A stretch of DNA of 64,000 nucleotides from Streptomyces fradiae. GTDB lineage: Bacteria > Actinomycetota > Actinomycetes > Streptomycetales > Streptomycetaceae. The notes under the pieces were generated by a model. It did not search any database, had not been told where the DNA came from, and worked only from the letters and a program-made list of their open reading frames with translations. Where the stretch lies: assembly GCF_041270065.1 (NCBI RefSeq), contig NZ_CP065958.1:5766001-5830000 (forward strand). Direction: 5' to 3'. Below are positions 33,602-44,880 of the stretch, piece after piece. Position numbers and translations under genes: made by a program. Positions within the stretch are counted from its first letter, which is position 1; every line of letters begins with the position of its first letter.

Positions 33602-34016
33602 GCCCCCTCCAACGGGTCGAACGCGCCGGTGGTTACGGACCGGAGGTCCACCGTCACGATCCGCCACATCGCGCCGCCACACGGGCGTGCGGTGGTGCGG
33701 CCGGTGGTGCGGCCGGTGGTGCGGACCGCGACACGCGCCTCCTCGCGCCCCGGTTCGCCGACCCCGCTCCGTCGCATGTCAAGTGAATCGTGTTCCGCAC
33801 GCGGCGAGTTCATTCGAAGGGGTGGCGAATGGTGGCGTTTCTTGAAACGCCGTGCCCGGACGGGTGATCGTAGGATTACCTTCGGTACACGAACCCCGGG
33901 CGATGGCACGCGTGGGTATGCCGGAGGCAACCCGGTTCTCCGTTCGAAGCGGCGCAATCGCCGGACGGACAGCGCGAGACACGGCATGCTGGCAGGGGTA
34001 CGCACGAGGACATCGG
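33602..34016. other. Non-coding gap before nsdA with tandem repeat and palindrome
   Basis: 415 bases without a supported gene. GGTGGTGCGGCC is repeated in tandem at 33691, 33703 and (as GGTGGTGCGGAC) 33715, three copies of a 12-mer ending at 33726. GGCGTTTC-TT-GAAACGCC at 33834-33851 is a perfect 8+8 palindrome lying 166 bases before the nsdA start. TAGGAT at 33871-33876 is a possible -10 box without a convincing -35. The ribosome binding site of nsdA is GAGGA at 34006-34010. Confidence 0.55.
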
Positions 34017-35510
34017 ATGGATGGGGGCGTTCCAGTGGGCGACAGCGGCGCAGACGGTACGGCTGTCGGCAAGCGCCCGAACGAGCAGCTGAGCTCGTGG
34101 TTCGTGCGCAGCGGCTGGTCGAAGGGCGAGCTGGCGCGCCAGGTGAACCGCCGGGCCCGGCAGATGGGCGCGCACCACATCTCGACGGACACCTCCCGGG
34201 TGCGCCGCTGGCTCGACGGCGAGCAGCCCCGCGAACCCATTCCGAGGATCCTGTCCGAGCTGTTCTCCGAGCGCTTCGGCTCCGTCGTCGCCATCGAGGA
34301 CCTCGGCCTGCGCACCGCCCACCAGTCGCCCTCCGTGTCCGGCGTCGACCTGCCCTGGGCCGGTCCGCAGACCGTCTCGCTGCTCAGCGAGTTCTCCCGC
34401 AGCGATCTGATGCTCGCCCGGCGCGGCTTCCTCGGCTCCTCGCTCCAGCTCGCCGCCGGACCCGCCCTCATCGAGCCCATGCAGCGCTGGCTGGTGCCGA
34501 CCCCGGCCGGTGACGCCGACCGGCCCGGGCCCGGCGAGATCGAGCGGCGCCCGCACCGGCTCTCCCCGGTCGAGCTCGACCTCCTGGAGTCCACCACCGC
34601 GATGTTCCGCCAGTGGGACGCCCAGTGCGGCGGCGGCCTGCGCCGCAAGGCGGTCGTCGGCCAGCTCCACGAGGTCACCGACCTCCTCCAGGAACCGCAG
34701 CCGGGACCGGTCTCCCAGCGCCTGTTCAAGTGCGCCGCCGAGCTCGCCGAGCTCGCCGGCTGGATGAGCTACGACGTGGGCCTCCAGCCCACCGCCCAGA
34801 AGTACTTCGTGCTCGCCCTGCACGCCGCCAAGGAGGCCGGCGACAAGCCCCTCGGCTCGTACATCCTGTCCTCGATGAGCCGCCAGATGATCCACCTCGG
34901 CCGGCCCGACGACGCCCTCGAACTCATCCACCTCGCCCAGTACGGCAGTCGGGACTGCGCCACCTCCCGCACCCAGGCCATGCTGTATGCGATGGAGGCC
35001 CGCGCCTACGCCAACATGGGCCAGCCCTCCAAGTGCAAGCGGGCCGTCCGGATGGCCGAGGACACCTTCTCCGACATCGGCCTCGATGGCGAGCCCGAGC
35101 CCGACTGGATCCGCTTCTTCTCCGAGGCGGAGCTCAACGGCGAGAACTCGCACTCCTTCCGCGACCTCGCCTATGTCGCCGGCCGCTCGCCCAGCTACGC
35201 CTCGCTCGCCGAACCCGTCATGGAGCGGGCCGTCCAGCTCTTCGAGAAGGACACCGAGCACCAGCGCTCGTACGCCCTCAACCTCATCGGCATGGCCACC
35301 GTGCACCTGCTGAAGCGCGAGCCCGAGCAGTCCGTCGCGCTGGCCGAGAAGGCCCTCGTCATCGCCAAGAAGGTGCGCTCCGAGCGGGTCAACACCCGGC
35401 TGCGCAAGACCGTCGACACCGCCGCCCGCGACTTCGGCGACGTCGCCGAGGTCGTGCACCTCACCGACCGGCTCACCGCGCTGCTCCCGGAGACTGCGGA
35501 GGCCGTCTGA
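34017..35510 (+). CDS. nsdA: NsdA, negative regulator of differentiation
   Basis: 497 residues from ATG 34017, behind GAGGA; a GTG at 34035 would shorten it by six. The N terminus (LSSWFVRSGWSKGELARQVN, then DTSRVRRWLDGEQPREPIP) looks like a helix-turn-helix. From about residue 250 onward the helical repeats AELAELAGWMSYDVGLQPTA, QKYFVLALHAAKEAGDK and similar are TPR-like. Gene position before amtB and this architecture fit NsdA of S. coelicolor, whose loss increases sporulation and antibiotic production. A cytosolic regulator; its ligand and DNA target are not evident. Confidence 0.88.
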   Translation: MDGGVPVGDSGADGTAVGKRPNEQLSSWFVRSGWSKGELARQVNRRARQMGAHHISTDTSRVRRWLDGEQPREPIPRILSELFSERFGSVVAIEDLGLRTAHQSPSVSGVDLPWAGPQTVSLLSEFSRSDLMLARRGFLGSSLQLAAGPALIEPMQRWLVPTPAGDADRPGPGEIERRPHRLSPVELDLLESTTAMFRQWDAQCGGGLRRKAVVGQLHEVTDLLQEPQPGPVSQRLFKCAAELAELAGWMSYDVGLQPTAQKYFVLALHAAKEAGDKPLGSYILSSMSRQMIHLGRPDDALELIHLAQYGSRDCATSRTQAMLYAMEARAYANMGQPSKCKRAVRMAEDTFSDIGLDGEPEPDWIRFFSEAELNGENSHSFRDLAYVAGRSPSYASLAEPVMERAVQLFEKDTEHQRSYALNLIGMATVHLLKREPEQSVALAEKALVIAKKVRSERVNTRLRKTVDTAARDFGDVAEVVHLTDRLTALLPETAEAV

Positions 35511-35545
35511 CCCGGGCGGCAGCGCCGCACCACCCCGCAGACACC

Positions 35546-35625
35546 GGCCGCGCCGGCCGCCCCGTAAAGCCCGACTCGGCTCCCCCGCCGCAAGGACACA
35601 CGGACGACCGGCGCGGCCGGGCTTT
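35546..35625 (+). repeat. Two interleaved inverted repeats after nsdA
   Basis: GGCCGCGCCGG (35546-35556) is perfectly complementary to CCGGCGCGGCC (35608-35618). AAAGCCCG (35566-35573) is perfectly complementary to CGGGCTTT (35618-35625). The order is A, B, A', B', so the pairings cross: an RNA could form a pseudoknot or switch between two exclusive stems. The B' arm ends in TTT, as a terminator would. It may simply end nsdA, but it also lies 190 bases before amtB. Confidence 0.5.
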
Positions 35626-35650
35626 GCGCGGGCCCGTGGAGGGTACGGCC

Positions 35651-37495
<1,845 letters not shown>

Positions 37496-37551
37496 GGCCC
37501 GGACGCCGCACGGACGCCCTGTAAAGCGCTTGATCCTTTAAGGAGCCGCTG

Positions 37552-40068
37552 GTGACGAGCATCGACGTGCGGGACGACGGTCCCGAGAACACCGACGAGC
37601 CCGACCACACCGACGAGACCGGACCCGGCGGCTACGCGGCGGCCCGACTGCGCCTTCTCACCGAGAAGACGCGGTCCGGGCCGCCGCGCCGTGCCGCGCT
37701 CGCCCGGCTCACCGACGAGTGGCTGGCCGGACTGTGGCAGGCCGCCGACCCACCGCCCGGCACGGCGCTCGTCGCCGTCGGCGGCTACGGCCGCGGCGAA
37801 CTCTCCCCGCGCAGCGACCTCGACCTGCTCCTCCTCCACGACGGCGGCGCCGACGCCCGGACGATCGCCGCCCTCGCCGACCGCCTCTGGTACCCCGTCT
37901 GGGACCTCGGCCTGGCCCTCGACCACTCCGTACGCACCACCGCCGAGGCCCGTCGCACCGCCGGCGAGGACCTCAAGGTCCAGCTCGGCCTCCTCGACGC
38001 CCGGCCCGTCGCCGGCGACACCGCCCTCGCCGCCGCCCTGCGCACCGCCGTCCTCGCCGACTGGCGCAACCAGGCCACCCGCCGGCTGCCCGAGCTGCAC
38101 GCCCTGTGCCGGGAACGCCACGAACGCTCCGGCGAGCTCCCGTACCTCCTCGAACCCGACCTCAAGGAGGCCCACGGCGGCCTCCGCGACGCCCAGGCAC
38201 TGCGCGCCGTCGCCGCCTCCTGGCTCGCCGACGCGCCCCGCGAGGGCCTCGACGACGCCCGCCGCCGCCTCCTCGACGCCCGCGACGCCCTCCACCTCGC
38301 CACCGGCCGCGCCACCGACCGGCTCGCCCTCCAGGAGCAGGCCGCCGTCGCCGCCGAACTCGGCCTCCTCGACGCCGACACCCTGCTCCGCGAGGTGTAC
38401 GAGGCCGGGCGCACCATCGCGTACGCCTCCGACGTCACCTGGCGCGAGGTCGGCCGCGTCGTCCGGGCCCGCACCGCCCGCCCCCGGTTCCGCGGCCTGC
38501 TCGGCGGACGCGCCGGCGGCCGTACGGGCGGGACCAAACCGGCCCAGGAACGCACCCCGCTCGCCGAGGGCGTCGTCGAGATGGACGGCGAGGCCGTCCT
38601 CGCCCTCAGCGCCCGCCCCGAACGCGACCCCGTCCTGCCGCTGCGCGCCGCCGCGGCCGCGGCCCAGGCCGGACTGCCGCTCTCCCCGCACGCCGTACGC
38701 CGCCTCGCCGCCGCAGGACCGGTGCTGCCCACGCCCTGGCCCGCCGAGGCCCGCGAGGCCCTCGTCACCCTCCTCGGCGCCGGCGAACCCACCGTCCCCG
38801 TCTGGGAGGCCCTGGAGGCCGAAGGCCTGATCACCCGGCTGCTTCCCGACTGGGAGCGGGTCCGCTGCCGCCCCCAGCGCAACCCCGTCCACACCTGGAC
38901 CGTCGACCGCCACCTCGTCGAGACCGCGGTCCGCGCCGCCTCCCTCACCCGCCGCGTCCACCGCCCCGACCTGCTCCTCGTCGCCGCCCTCCTGCACGAC
39001 ATCGGCAAGGGCTGGCCCGGCGACCACTCCGTCGCCGGCGAGACCATCGCCCGCGACGTCGCGACCCGCATCGGCTTCGACCGCGCCGACACCGCAGTCC
39101 TCGCCACCGTCGTCCGCCACCACCTGCTGCTCGTCGAGACCGCCACCCGCCGCGACCTCGACGACCCCGCCACCGTCCGCACCGTCGCCGACGCCGTCGG
39201 CACCCACGGCGCCCTGGAGCTCCTGCACGCCCTCACCGAGGCCGACGCCCTCGCCACCGGGCCCGCCGCCTGGTCCACCTGGCGCGCCCGGCTCGTCGAC
39301 GAGCTCGTCGGCCGGGTCGCCGGGGTCCTCGCCGGCGAGGAACCGCCCGACCCCGAGGCCGCCGCCCCCAGCGCCGAGCAGGAACGCCTCGCGATCGAGG
39401 CCCTGCGCACCGGCGAACCCGTCCTCACCCTCCGTACGGAAGCCGAGCCGGCCGACGGCGACGGTGACGGCGACGGTGACGGCGCCGGCGAACCCGAGCC
39501 CGTCGGCGTCGAACTCCTCGTCGCCCTCCCGGAGCGCCCCGGCGTGCTGCCCGCCGTCGCCGGCGTCCTCGCCCTGCACCGCCTCACCGTCCGTGCCGCC
39601 GACCTGCGCGCCGTCGCCCTGCCCGGCGAGCTCGGCGACGGCCCCGTACTCCTCCTGGACTGGCGGGTCGCCGCCGAGTACGGCTCGCTGCCCGAGGCCC
39701 ACCGGCTGCGCGCCGACCTGGTGCGCGCCCTCGACGGCTCCCTCGACGTGTCCGCGCGCCTCACAGAGCGCGACGCCGCCCAGCCGCGCCGCCGGGGTGT
39801 CACCGCGCCCCCGCCCCGGGTCACCGTCGCCCCCGCCGCCTCCCGCCACGCCTGCGTCCTGGAGGTCCGCGCCCAGGACGCCCCCGGCCTGCTCCACCGC
39901 ATCGGCCGCGCCCTGGAGGGCGCCGAGGTCCGGGTCCGCAGCGCCCATGTCTCCACGCTCGGCGCGAACGCCGTCGACACCCTGTACGTGACCCGCCCGG
40001 ACGGCTCCCCGCCCGACCCGGAGGAGGCCGCGGCCCTGGCGAAGACCCTGGAGGAGGCCCTGCGGTGA
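37552..40068 (+). CDS. glnD: PII nucleotidyltransferase GlnD
   Basis: 838 residues from GTG 37552 behind AAGGAG. Nucleotidyltransferase motif GGYGRGELSPRSDLDLLLLH starts at residue 78; the HD hydrolase motif LLHDIGKGWPGDHSVAGE is near 482; two C-terminal ACT domains follow (LLVALPERPGVLPAVAGVLA and LEVRAQDAPGLLHRIGRALE). It modifies and demodifies GlnK; in Streptomyces the nucleotide is AMP by published work on S. coelicolor. An acidic DGDGDG linker precedes the ACT pair. It forms a nitrogen operon with amtB and glnK. Confidence 0.96.
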   Translation: MTSIDVRDDGPENTDEPDHTDETGPGGYAAARLRLLTEKTRSGPPRRAALARLTDEWLAGLWQAADPPPGTALVAVGGYGRGELSPRSDLDLLLLHDGGADARTIAALADRLWYPVWDLGLALDHSVRTTAEARRTAGEDLKVQLGLLDARPVAGDTALAAALRTAVLADWRNQATRRLPELHALCRERHERSGELPYLLEPDLKEAHGGLRDAQALRAVAASWLADAPREGLDDARRRLLDARDALHLATGRATDRLALQEQAAVAAELGLLDADTLLREVYEAGRTIAYASDVTWREVGRVVRARTARPRFRGLLGGRAGGRTGGTKPAQERTPLAEGVVEMDGEAVLALSARPERDPVLPLRAAAAAAQAGLPLSPHAVRRLAAAGPVLPTPWPAEAREALVTLLGAGEPTVPVWEALEAEGLITRLLPDWERVRCRPQRNPVHTWTVDRHLVETAVRAASLTRRVHRPDLLLVAALLHDIGKGWPGDHSVAGETIARDVATRIGFDRADTAVLATVVRHHLLLVETATRRDLDDPATVRTVADAVGTHGALELLHALTEADALATGPAAWSTWRARLVDELVGRVAGVLAGEEPPDPEAAAPSAEQERLAIEALRTGEPVLTLRTEAEPADGDGDGDGDGAGEPEPVGVELLVALPERPGVLPAVAGVLALHRLTVRAADLRAVALPGELGDGPVLLLDWRVAAEYGSLPEAHRLRADLVRALDGSLDVSARLTERDAAQPRRRGVTAPPPRVTVAPAASRHACVLEVRAQDAPGLLHRIGRALEGAEVRVRSAHVSTLGANAVDTLYVTRPDGSPPDPEEAAALAKTLEEALR

Positions 40069-40158
40069 CCGGGCCGCCGACCGGGCGCCGACAGGGTGCC
40101 GTACGGGCCGGATACCCTTGGGTGACTGCCCACCCCGACCCGAGGAATCGCGACCACC

Positions 40159-41712
40159 GTGTTCGATACGCTTTCCGACCGCCTCAGCGCGACTTTCAAG
40201 TCCCTCCGGGGTAAAGGCCGCCTCTCCGAGCAGGACATCGACAGCGCGGCCCGGGAAATCCGTATCGCCCTCCTCGAGGCCGATGTCGCGCTCCCGGTCG
40301 TCCGCGCGTTCATCTCCAGCGTCAAGGAGCGGGCGCTCGGTGCCGAGGTCTCCAAGGCCCTGAACCCGAGCCAGCAGGTCATCAAGATCGTCAACGAGGA
40401 GCTCATCGGCATCCTCGGCGGCGAGACCCGCCGGCTGCGGTTCGCCAAGACCCCGCCGACCGTGATCATGCTCGCCGGTCTCCAGGGTGCCGGTAAGACC
40501 ACCCTCGCCGGAAAGCTCGGTCTCTGGCTCAAGGGCCAGGGCCACACCCCGCTGCTCGTCGCCTGTGACCTCCAGCGCCCCAACGCCGTCACGCAGCTGT
40601 CCGTCGTCGCGGACCGCGCGGGCGTCGGCTTCTACGGCCCGCAGCCGGGCAACGGCGTCGGCGACCCGGTCCAGGTCGCCAAGGACTCGATCGAGTACGC
40701 GCGCTCGAAGATGCACGACGTCGTCATCGTCGACACCGCCGGCCGCCTCGGCATCGACCAGGAGCTGATGCAGCAGGCCGCGGACATCCGCGACGCCACC
40801 TCGCCCGACGAGGTCCTCTTCGTCGTCGACGCCATGATCGGTCAGGACGCGGTCAACACCGCCGAGGCCTTCCGCGACGGCGTCGGCTTCGACGGCGTGG
40901 TGCTCTCCAAGCTCGACGGCGACGCCCGCGGTGGTGCCGCGCTCTCCATCGCGCACGTCACCGGCAAGCAGATCATGTTCGCCTCCAACGGCGAGAAGCT
41001 GGACGACTTCGACGCGTTCCACCCGGACCGCATGGCGTCCCGCATCCTCGGCATGGGCGACATCATGTCGCTCATCGAGAAGGCCGAGCAGACCTTCAGC
41101 CAGGAAGAGGCCGCCAAGATGGCCTCCAAGCTGGCGTCCAAGAAGGGCCAGGAGTTCACGCTCGACGACTTCATGGCCCAGATGGAGCAGGTCCGCAAGA
41201 TGGGCTCCATCAGTAAGCTGCTCGGGATGCTGCCCGGCATGGGCCAGATGAAGGAGCAGATTGCCAACATCGACGAGAAGGAAGTCGACCGCGTCGGCGC
41301 CATCATCAAGTCGATGACCCCGGCCGAGCGCCAGGACCCGACGATCATCAACGGCTCCCGCCGCGCCCGTATCGCCAAGGGTTCCGGAGTCGAGGTCAGC
41401 GCGGTCAAGGGCCTGGTGGAGCGCTTCTTCGAGGCCCGCAAGATGATGTCCCGCATGGCCCAGGGCGGCGGCATGCCCGGCATGCCGGGGATGCCTGGCA
41501 TGGGCGGCGGCCCCGGCCGGCAGAAGAAGCAGATCAAGCAGGCCAAGGGCAAGCGCAAGAGCGGCAACCCGATGAAGCGGAAGGCCGAGGAGCAGGCCGC
41601 CCAGGCCAAGCGCGAGCAGGCACAGGCCGGCGGCGCCTTCGGGCTGCCGGCGCCGGGTCAGGGCCCGGGCGACTTCGAGCTCCCGGACGAGTTCAAGAAG
41701 TTCATGGGCTGA
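40159..41712 (+). CDS. ffh: Signal recognition particle protein Ffh
   Basis: 517 residues from GTG 40159. The N domain leads to the GTPase with GLQGAGKTTLAGKLGLWL near 108-125, DTAGRLGIDQELM and LSKLDGDARGG. The methionine-rich M domain (LGMLPGMGQMKEQIANIDEK, then ARKMMSRMAQGGGMPGMPG) binds 4.5S RNA and signal sequences. The extended tail after 450 is basic and then Gln/Ala/Pro-rich, longer than in E. coli. It works with FtsY at 31616 in cotranslational export. Confidence 0.98.
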   Translation: MFDTLSDRLSATFKSLRGKGRLSEQDIDSAAREIRIALLEADVALPVVRAFISSVKERALGAEVSKALNPSQQVIKIVNEELIGILGGETRRLRFAKTPPTVIMLAGLQGAGKTTLAGKLGLWLKGQGHTPLLVACDLQRPNAVTQLSVVADRAGVGFYGPQPGNGVGDPVQVAKDSIEYARSKMHDVVIVDTAGRLGIDQELMQQAADIRDATSPDEVLFVVDAMIGQDAVNTAEAFRDGVGFDGVVLSKLDGDARGGAALSIAHVTGKQIMFASNGEKLDDFDAFHPDRMASRILGMGDIMSLIEKAEQTFSQEEAAKMASKLASKKGQEFTLDDFMAQMEQVRKMGSISKLLGMLPGMGQMKEQIANIDEKEVDRVGAIIKSMTPAERQDPTIINGSRRARIAKGSGVEVSAVKGLVERFFEARKMMSRMAQGGGMPGMPGMPGMGGGPGRQKKQIKQAKGKRKSGNPMKRKAEEQAAQAKREQAQAGGAFGLPAPGQGPGDFELPDEFKKFMG

Positions 41713-41893
41713 GCCACGACGTTGATGGGCTGACGCCCGAAGGGCGTTCGCCCGACGAGGGGTCCGTGAGGGGTCCGTGGTGGTGCGAAACCGCCGCGGG
41801 CCTCTTTTCGTTCGCTCGGCCCACCCGTAATGCCGTGATTGCCCGGTTCTTCGATACTGGGGCCACTGCCGCCCCGAGCCCCGAGGAGAGCCC

Positions 41894-43825
41894 GTGGCCA
41901 ACCCCGTACCGCCGCGCGACCGGACCGATCAGCCCTGGCGCTCGGAAGGGGCACCGCCGCCCGCGCCGTCCCGGAAGAAGATGCCCGGAGGCTGGGGCGG
42001 CCTCATCCTCATGGCGCTCGTCGTCTACCTCATCGCCAACCTCGTGCTGTCCTTCTTCAACGAGAAGGACGGGCCGACGATCTCCTACACCGAGTTCGAC
42101 AAACAGGTCGCCGCCGGCAACGTCTCCAAGATCTACTCCAAGGGCGACGCCATCCAGGGCCAGCTCAAGAACAAACAGCCCGTCCCCGGCGGCGACGGCG
42201 ACTACACCAAGTTCACCACCCAGCGGCCCGCCTTCGCCGACGACGAGCTGTGGGCCCAGCTCAGCAAGAACAACGTCACCGTCACCGCCGAGCCCGTCGT
42301 CCAGGAACGCAGCTTCCTGGCCAATCTCCTCATCTCCCTCGCCCCGATGCTCCTCCTCGTCCTGCTGTGGGTGTTCATCGCCCGCCGGATGAGCGGCGGC
42401 ATGGGCGGCGCCGGCGGCATGCTCGGCCGCAAGGCCCCGCCCAAGCCCGTCGAGCTGGAAGGCGGCAAACGCACCACCTTCGAGGACGTCGCCGGCATCG
42501 ACGAGGTCGAGGGTGAACTCAACGACGTCGTCGACTTCCTCAAGAACCCCGGCGCCTACCGCGAGATGGGCGCCAAGATGCCCCGCGGTGTCCTCCTCGC
42601 CGGCCCGCCCGGAACCGGCAAGACCCTCCTCGCCCGCGCCGTCGCCGGCGAGGCCGGCGTGCCCTTCTTCTCCGCCTCCGCCTCCGAGTTCATCGAGATG
42701 ATCGTCGGCGTCGGCGCCTCCCGCGTCCGCGAACTCTTCGCCGAGGCCCGCAAGGTCGCCCCCGCGATCATCTTCATCGACGAGATCGACACCATCGGCC
42801 GGGCCCGCGCCGCCGGCTCCGGCATGGGCGGCCACGACGAACGCGAACAGACCCTCAACCAGATCCTCACCGAGATGGACGGCTTCACCGGCTCCGAAGG
42901 CGTCATCGTGCTCGCCGCCACCAACCGCGCCGACGTCCTCGACCCCGCCCTCACCCGCCCCGGGCGCTTCGACCGCATCGTCCACGTCAACCCGCCCGAC
43001 CGCGGCGGCCGCGAGGCCATCCTCAGGATCCACACCCGCGAGATCCCGCTCGCCCACGACGTCGACCTCCAGCACGTCGCCAAGACCACCCCCGGCATGA
43101 CCGGCGCCGAACTCGCCAACCTCGCCAACGAGGCCGCCCTCCTCGCCGTCAAACGCCGGCAGAAGACCGTCACCCGCTCCGACCTCTCCGACGCCCTCGA
43201 AAAGGTCCAGCTCGGCGCCGAACGCCCCCTCGTCATGCCCCTCGAAGAACGCCGCCGCACCGCCTACCACGAGAGCGGCCACGCCCTCCTCGGCATGCTC
43301 CAGCCCGGCGCCGATCCCGTCCGCAAGGTCACCATCGTGCCGCGCGGCCGCGCCCTCGGTGTCACGTTGTCCACACCCGAGTCCGATAAATACGCTTATA
43401 CGGAGGACTATCTGCGGGGCCGGATCATCGGCGCCCTCGGCGGCATGGCCGCCGAACAGGTCGTCTTCGGCGTCATCACCACCGGCGCCGAGAGCGACCT
43501 CGAACAGGTCACCAACATCGCCCGCGGCATGGCGGGTCGCTGGGGCATGAGCGAACGCGTCGGCCGCCTCACCGCCATCCCCGCCGACGCCCAGCAGGCC
43601 TACGGACTCTCCGCCGCCCCCACCACCCTCGACACCGTCGACGAGGAGATGCGCCGCATCGTCGACGAGTGCTACGCGAGCGCCGTACGCCAGCTGGGCG
43701 AGCACCGCGCCAAGCTCGACGCCCTCGCCGCGGCCCTCCTGGAGAACGAGACCCTGGAGGAGGACCAGGCCTACCGGGCGGCGGGCATCCCGCGCCTGGC
43801 CAAGGGCGAGGGGGAGGAAGGGTGA
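41894..43825 (+). CDS. ftsH: ATP-dependent zinc metalloprotease FtsH
   Basis: 643 residues from GTG 41894 behind GAGGAG. Membrane segments at about 36-55 and 140-162 enclose the extracytoplasmic domain; the AAA module has [11 protein letters not shown] near 237, [14 protein letters not shown] and the arginine-finger region [11 protein letters not shown]. The zinc site HESGH is at 459-463. It degrades membrane and short-lived cytosolic proteins. Codons around 43364-43420 ([18 protein letters not shown]) are unusually A+T rich for this gene. Streptomycetes can have a second FtsH; this copy has a Pro-rich N terminus. Confidence 0.95.
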   Translation: MANPVPPRDRTDQPWRSEGAPPPAPSRKKMPGGWGGLILMALVVYLIANLVLSFFNEKDGPTISYTEFDKQVAAGNVSKIYSKGDAIQGQLKNKQPVPGGDGDYTKFTTQRPAFADDELWAQLSKNNVTVTAEPVVQERSFLANLLISLAPMLLLVLLWVFIARRMSGGMGGAGGMLGRKAPPKPVELEGGKRTTFEDVAGIDEVEGELNDVVDFLKNPGAYREMGAKMPRGVLLAGPPGTGKTLLARAVAGEAGVPFFSASASEFIEMIVGVGASRVRELFAEARKVAPAIIFIDEIDTIGRARAAGSGMGGHDEREQTLNQILTEMDGFTGSEGVIVLAATNRADVLDPALTRPGRFDRIVHVNPPDRGGREAILRIHTREIPLAHDVDLQHVAKTTPGMTGAELANLANEAALLAVKRRQKTVTRSDLSDALEKVQLGAERPLVMPLEERRRTAYHESGHALLGMLQPGADPVRKVTIVPRGRALGVTLSTPESDKYAYTEDYLRGRIIGALGGMAAEQVVFGVITTGAESDLEQVTNIARGMAGRWGMSERVGRLTAIPADAQQAYGLSAAPTTLDTVDEEMRRIVDECYASAVRQLGEHRAKLDALAAALLENETLEEDQAYRAAGIPRLAKGEGEEG

Positions 43826-43897
43826 CGGGGGAGGGGTGAGAAGAGCGGGAGGGGTGACCCCGCGGGCCGGGCCCTGAGCGGCCGGACGCCCGGCACG

Positions 43898-44623
43898 TCA
43901 GGGCGTGCGCGCCACCACGTACCGGAAGACGTTCGGCATCCACACCGTCCCGTCCCCGCGCACATACGGCTCAAGAGCCTCCAGGAGCTCCTTCTCCACC
44001 TGGTCCGGATCCGTCGCCGCCAGCGCCGCGTCGAACTCGCCCGTCGACAGCAGCCCCCGCACCGCGCTGTCCCGGTCCGCGTAGCCGAACGGGCACGCCA
44101 CCCGGCCCGAACCCGCCACCGACAGCCCCGCCGCGGCCACCGCCGCCTCCAGGCCCTTCCGCTCCGCCGGACCCCAGCCCGCGAGCCGCGCCGCGACCCG
44201 CAGCACCGACGCCGTCGCACACCGCTCCGCCGGACCCCAGCACGCCAGCACGATCGCCCCGCCCCGTTCCGCCAGCCGGGTGACGGCCGCCGGATTCGAG
44301 CCGAGCGCCGCCGCCCCGTGGAGCGCCGTGATCACGTCGTACGGACCGCCCTCCGGCAGCCCCGACAGCGCCAGCGGCACCTCGGGCAGCCGCTCCCGGG
44401 CCAGCGCCAGGCGCGCCGGGTCCGGGTCCGCGCCGGCCACCCGCGCCCCCCGGCCCGCCGCCATGAGCAGCGCCAGTCCGGAGCCGCAGCCGAGGCCGAG
44501 GACACGCGACCCGGGCCCCACGCCGATCCGGTCGTACACCGCCTCGTAGAGCGGGACCAGCATCCGTTCCTGGATCTCGGCCCAGTCGCGCGCGGGATGG
44601 TGCGGGACGAGCGTAGGTGTCAT
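43898..44623 (-). CDS. SAM-dependent methyltransferase, substrate unknown
   Basis: 241 residues from ATG 44623 (MTPTLVPHHPARDWAEIQER). Class I methyltransferase motif I is SRVLGLGCGSGLALLMAAGR, with an acidic residue after strand 2 (GADPDPARLALAR) and PYDVITALHGAAALGSNPAA as motif II/III region. The C-terminal part VRGDGTVWMPNVFRYVVART agrees with the common actinobacterial class I family. It is convergent with ftsH, 72 bases away. The start has only a weak GGGGCG upstream. Small-molecule or protein substrate cannot be told apart. Confidence 0.82.
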   Translation of the reverse strand: MTPTLVPHHPARDWAEIQERMLVPLYEAVYDRIGVGPGSRVLGLGCGSGLALLMAAGRGARVAGADPDPARLALARERLPEVPLALSGLPEGGPYDVITALHGAAALGSNPAAVTRLAERGGAIVLACWGPAERCATASVLRVAARLAGWGPAERKGLEAAVAAAGLSVAGSGRVACPFGYADRDSAVRGLLSTGEFDAALAATDPDQVEKELLEALEPYVRGDGTVWMPNVFRYVVARTP

Positions 44624-44880
44624 GGAAAGCGCCCCTATCCGTACTCGGAACTCGGATGCGTACACGGACGACGACCCCCCGTAGCCAGGGAACTGCGCAA
44701 CGCGCTCCCCGTCCAGTGCTCGCGACGGACGAGTCGCCCACGAGACACGGGTGGGTCGCCGTCGGCCGACGTCGAGCTTCGGCCATCGGCGGGGGGTGAT
44801 GCCCGAGTTCGGGCAGACGCCCGGTACTGTCCCTCGCACACCCCGCCCGGCAGTGCCGTCCGACGCGAAGGGAAGCCGTC

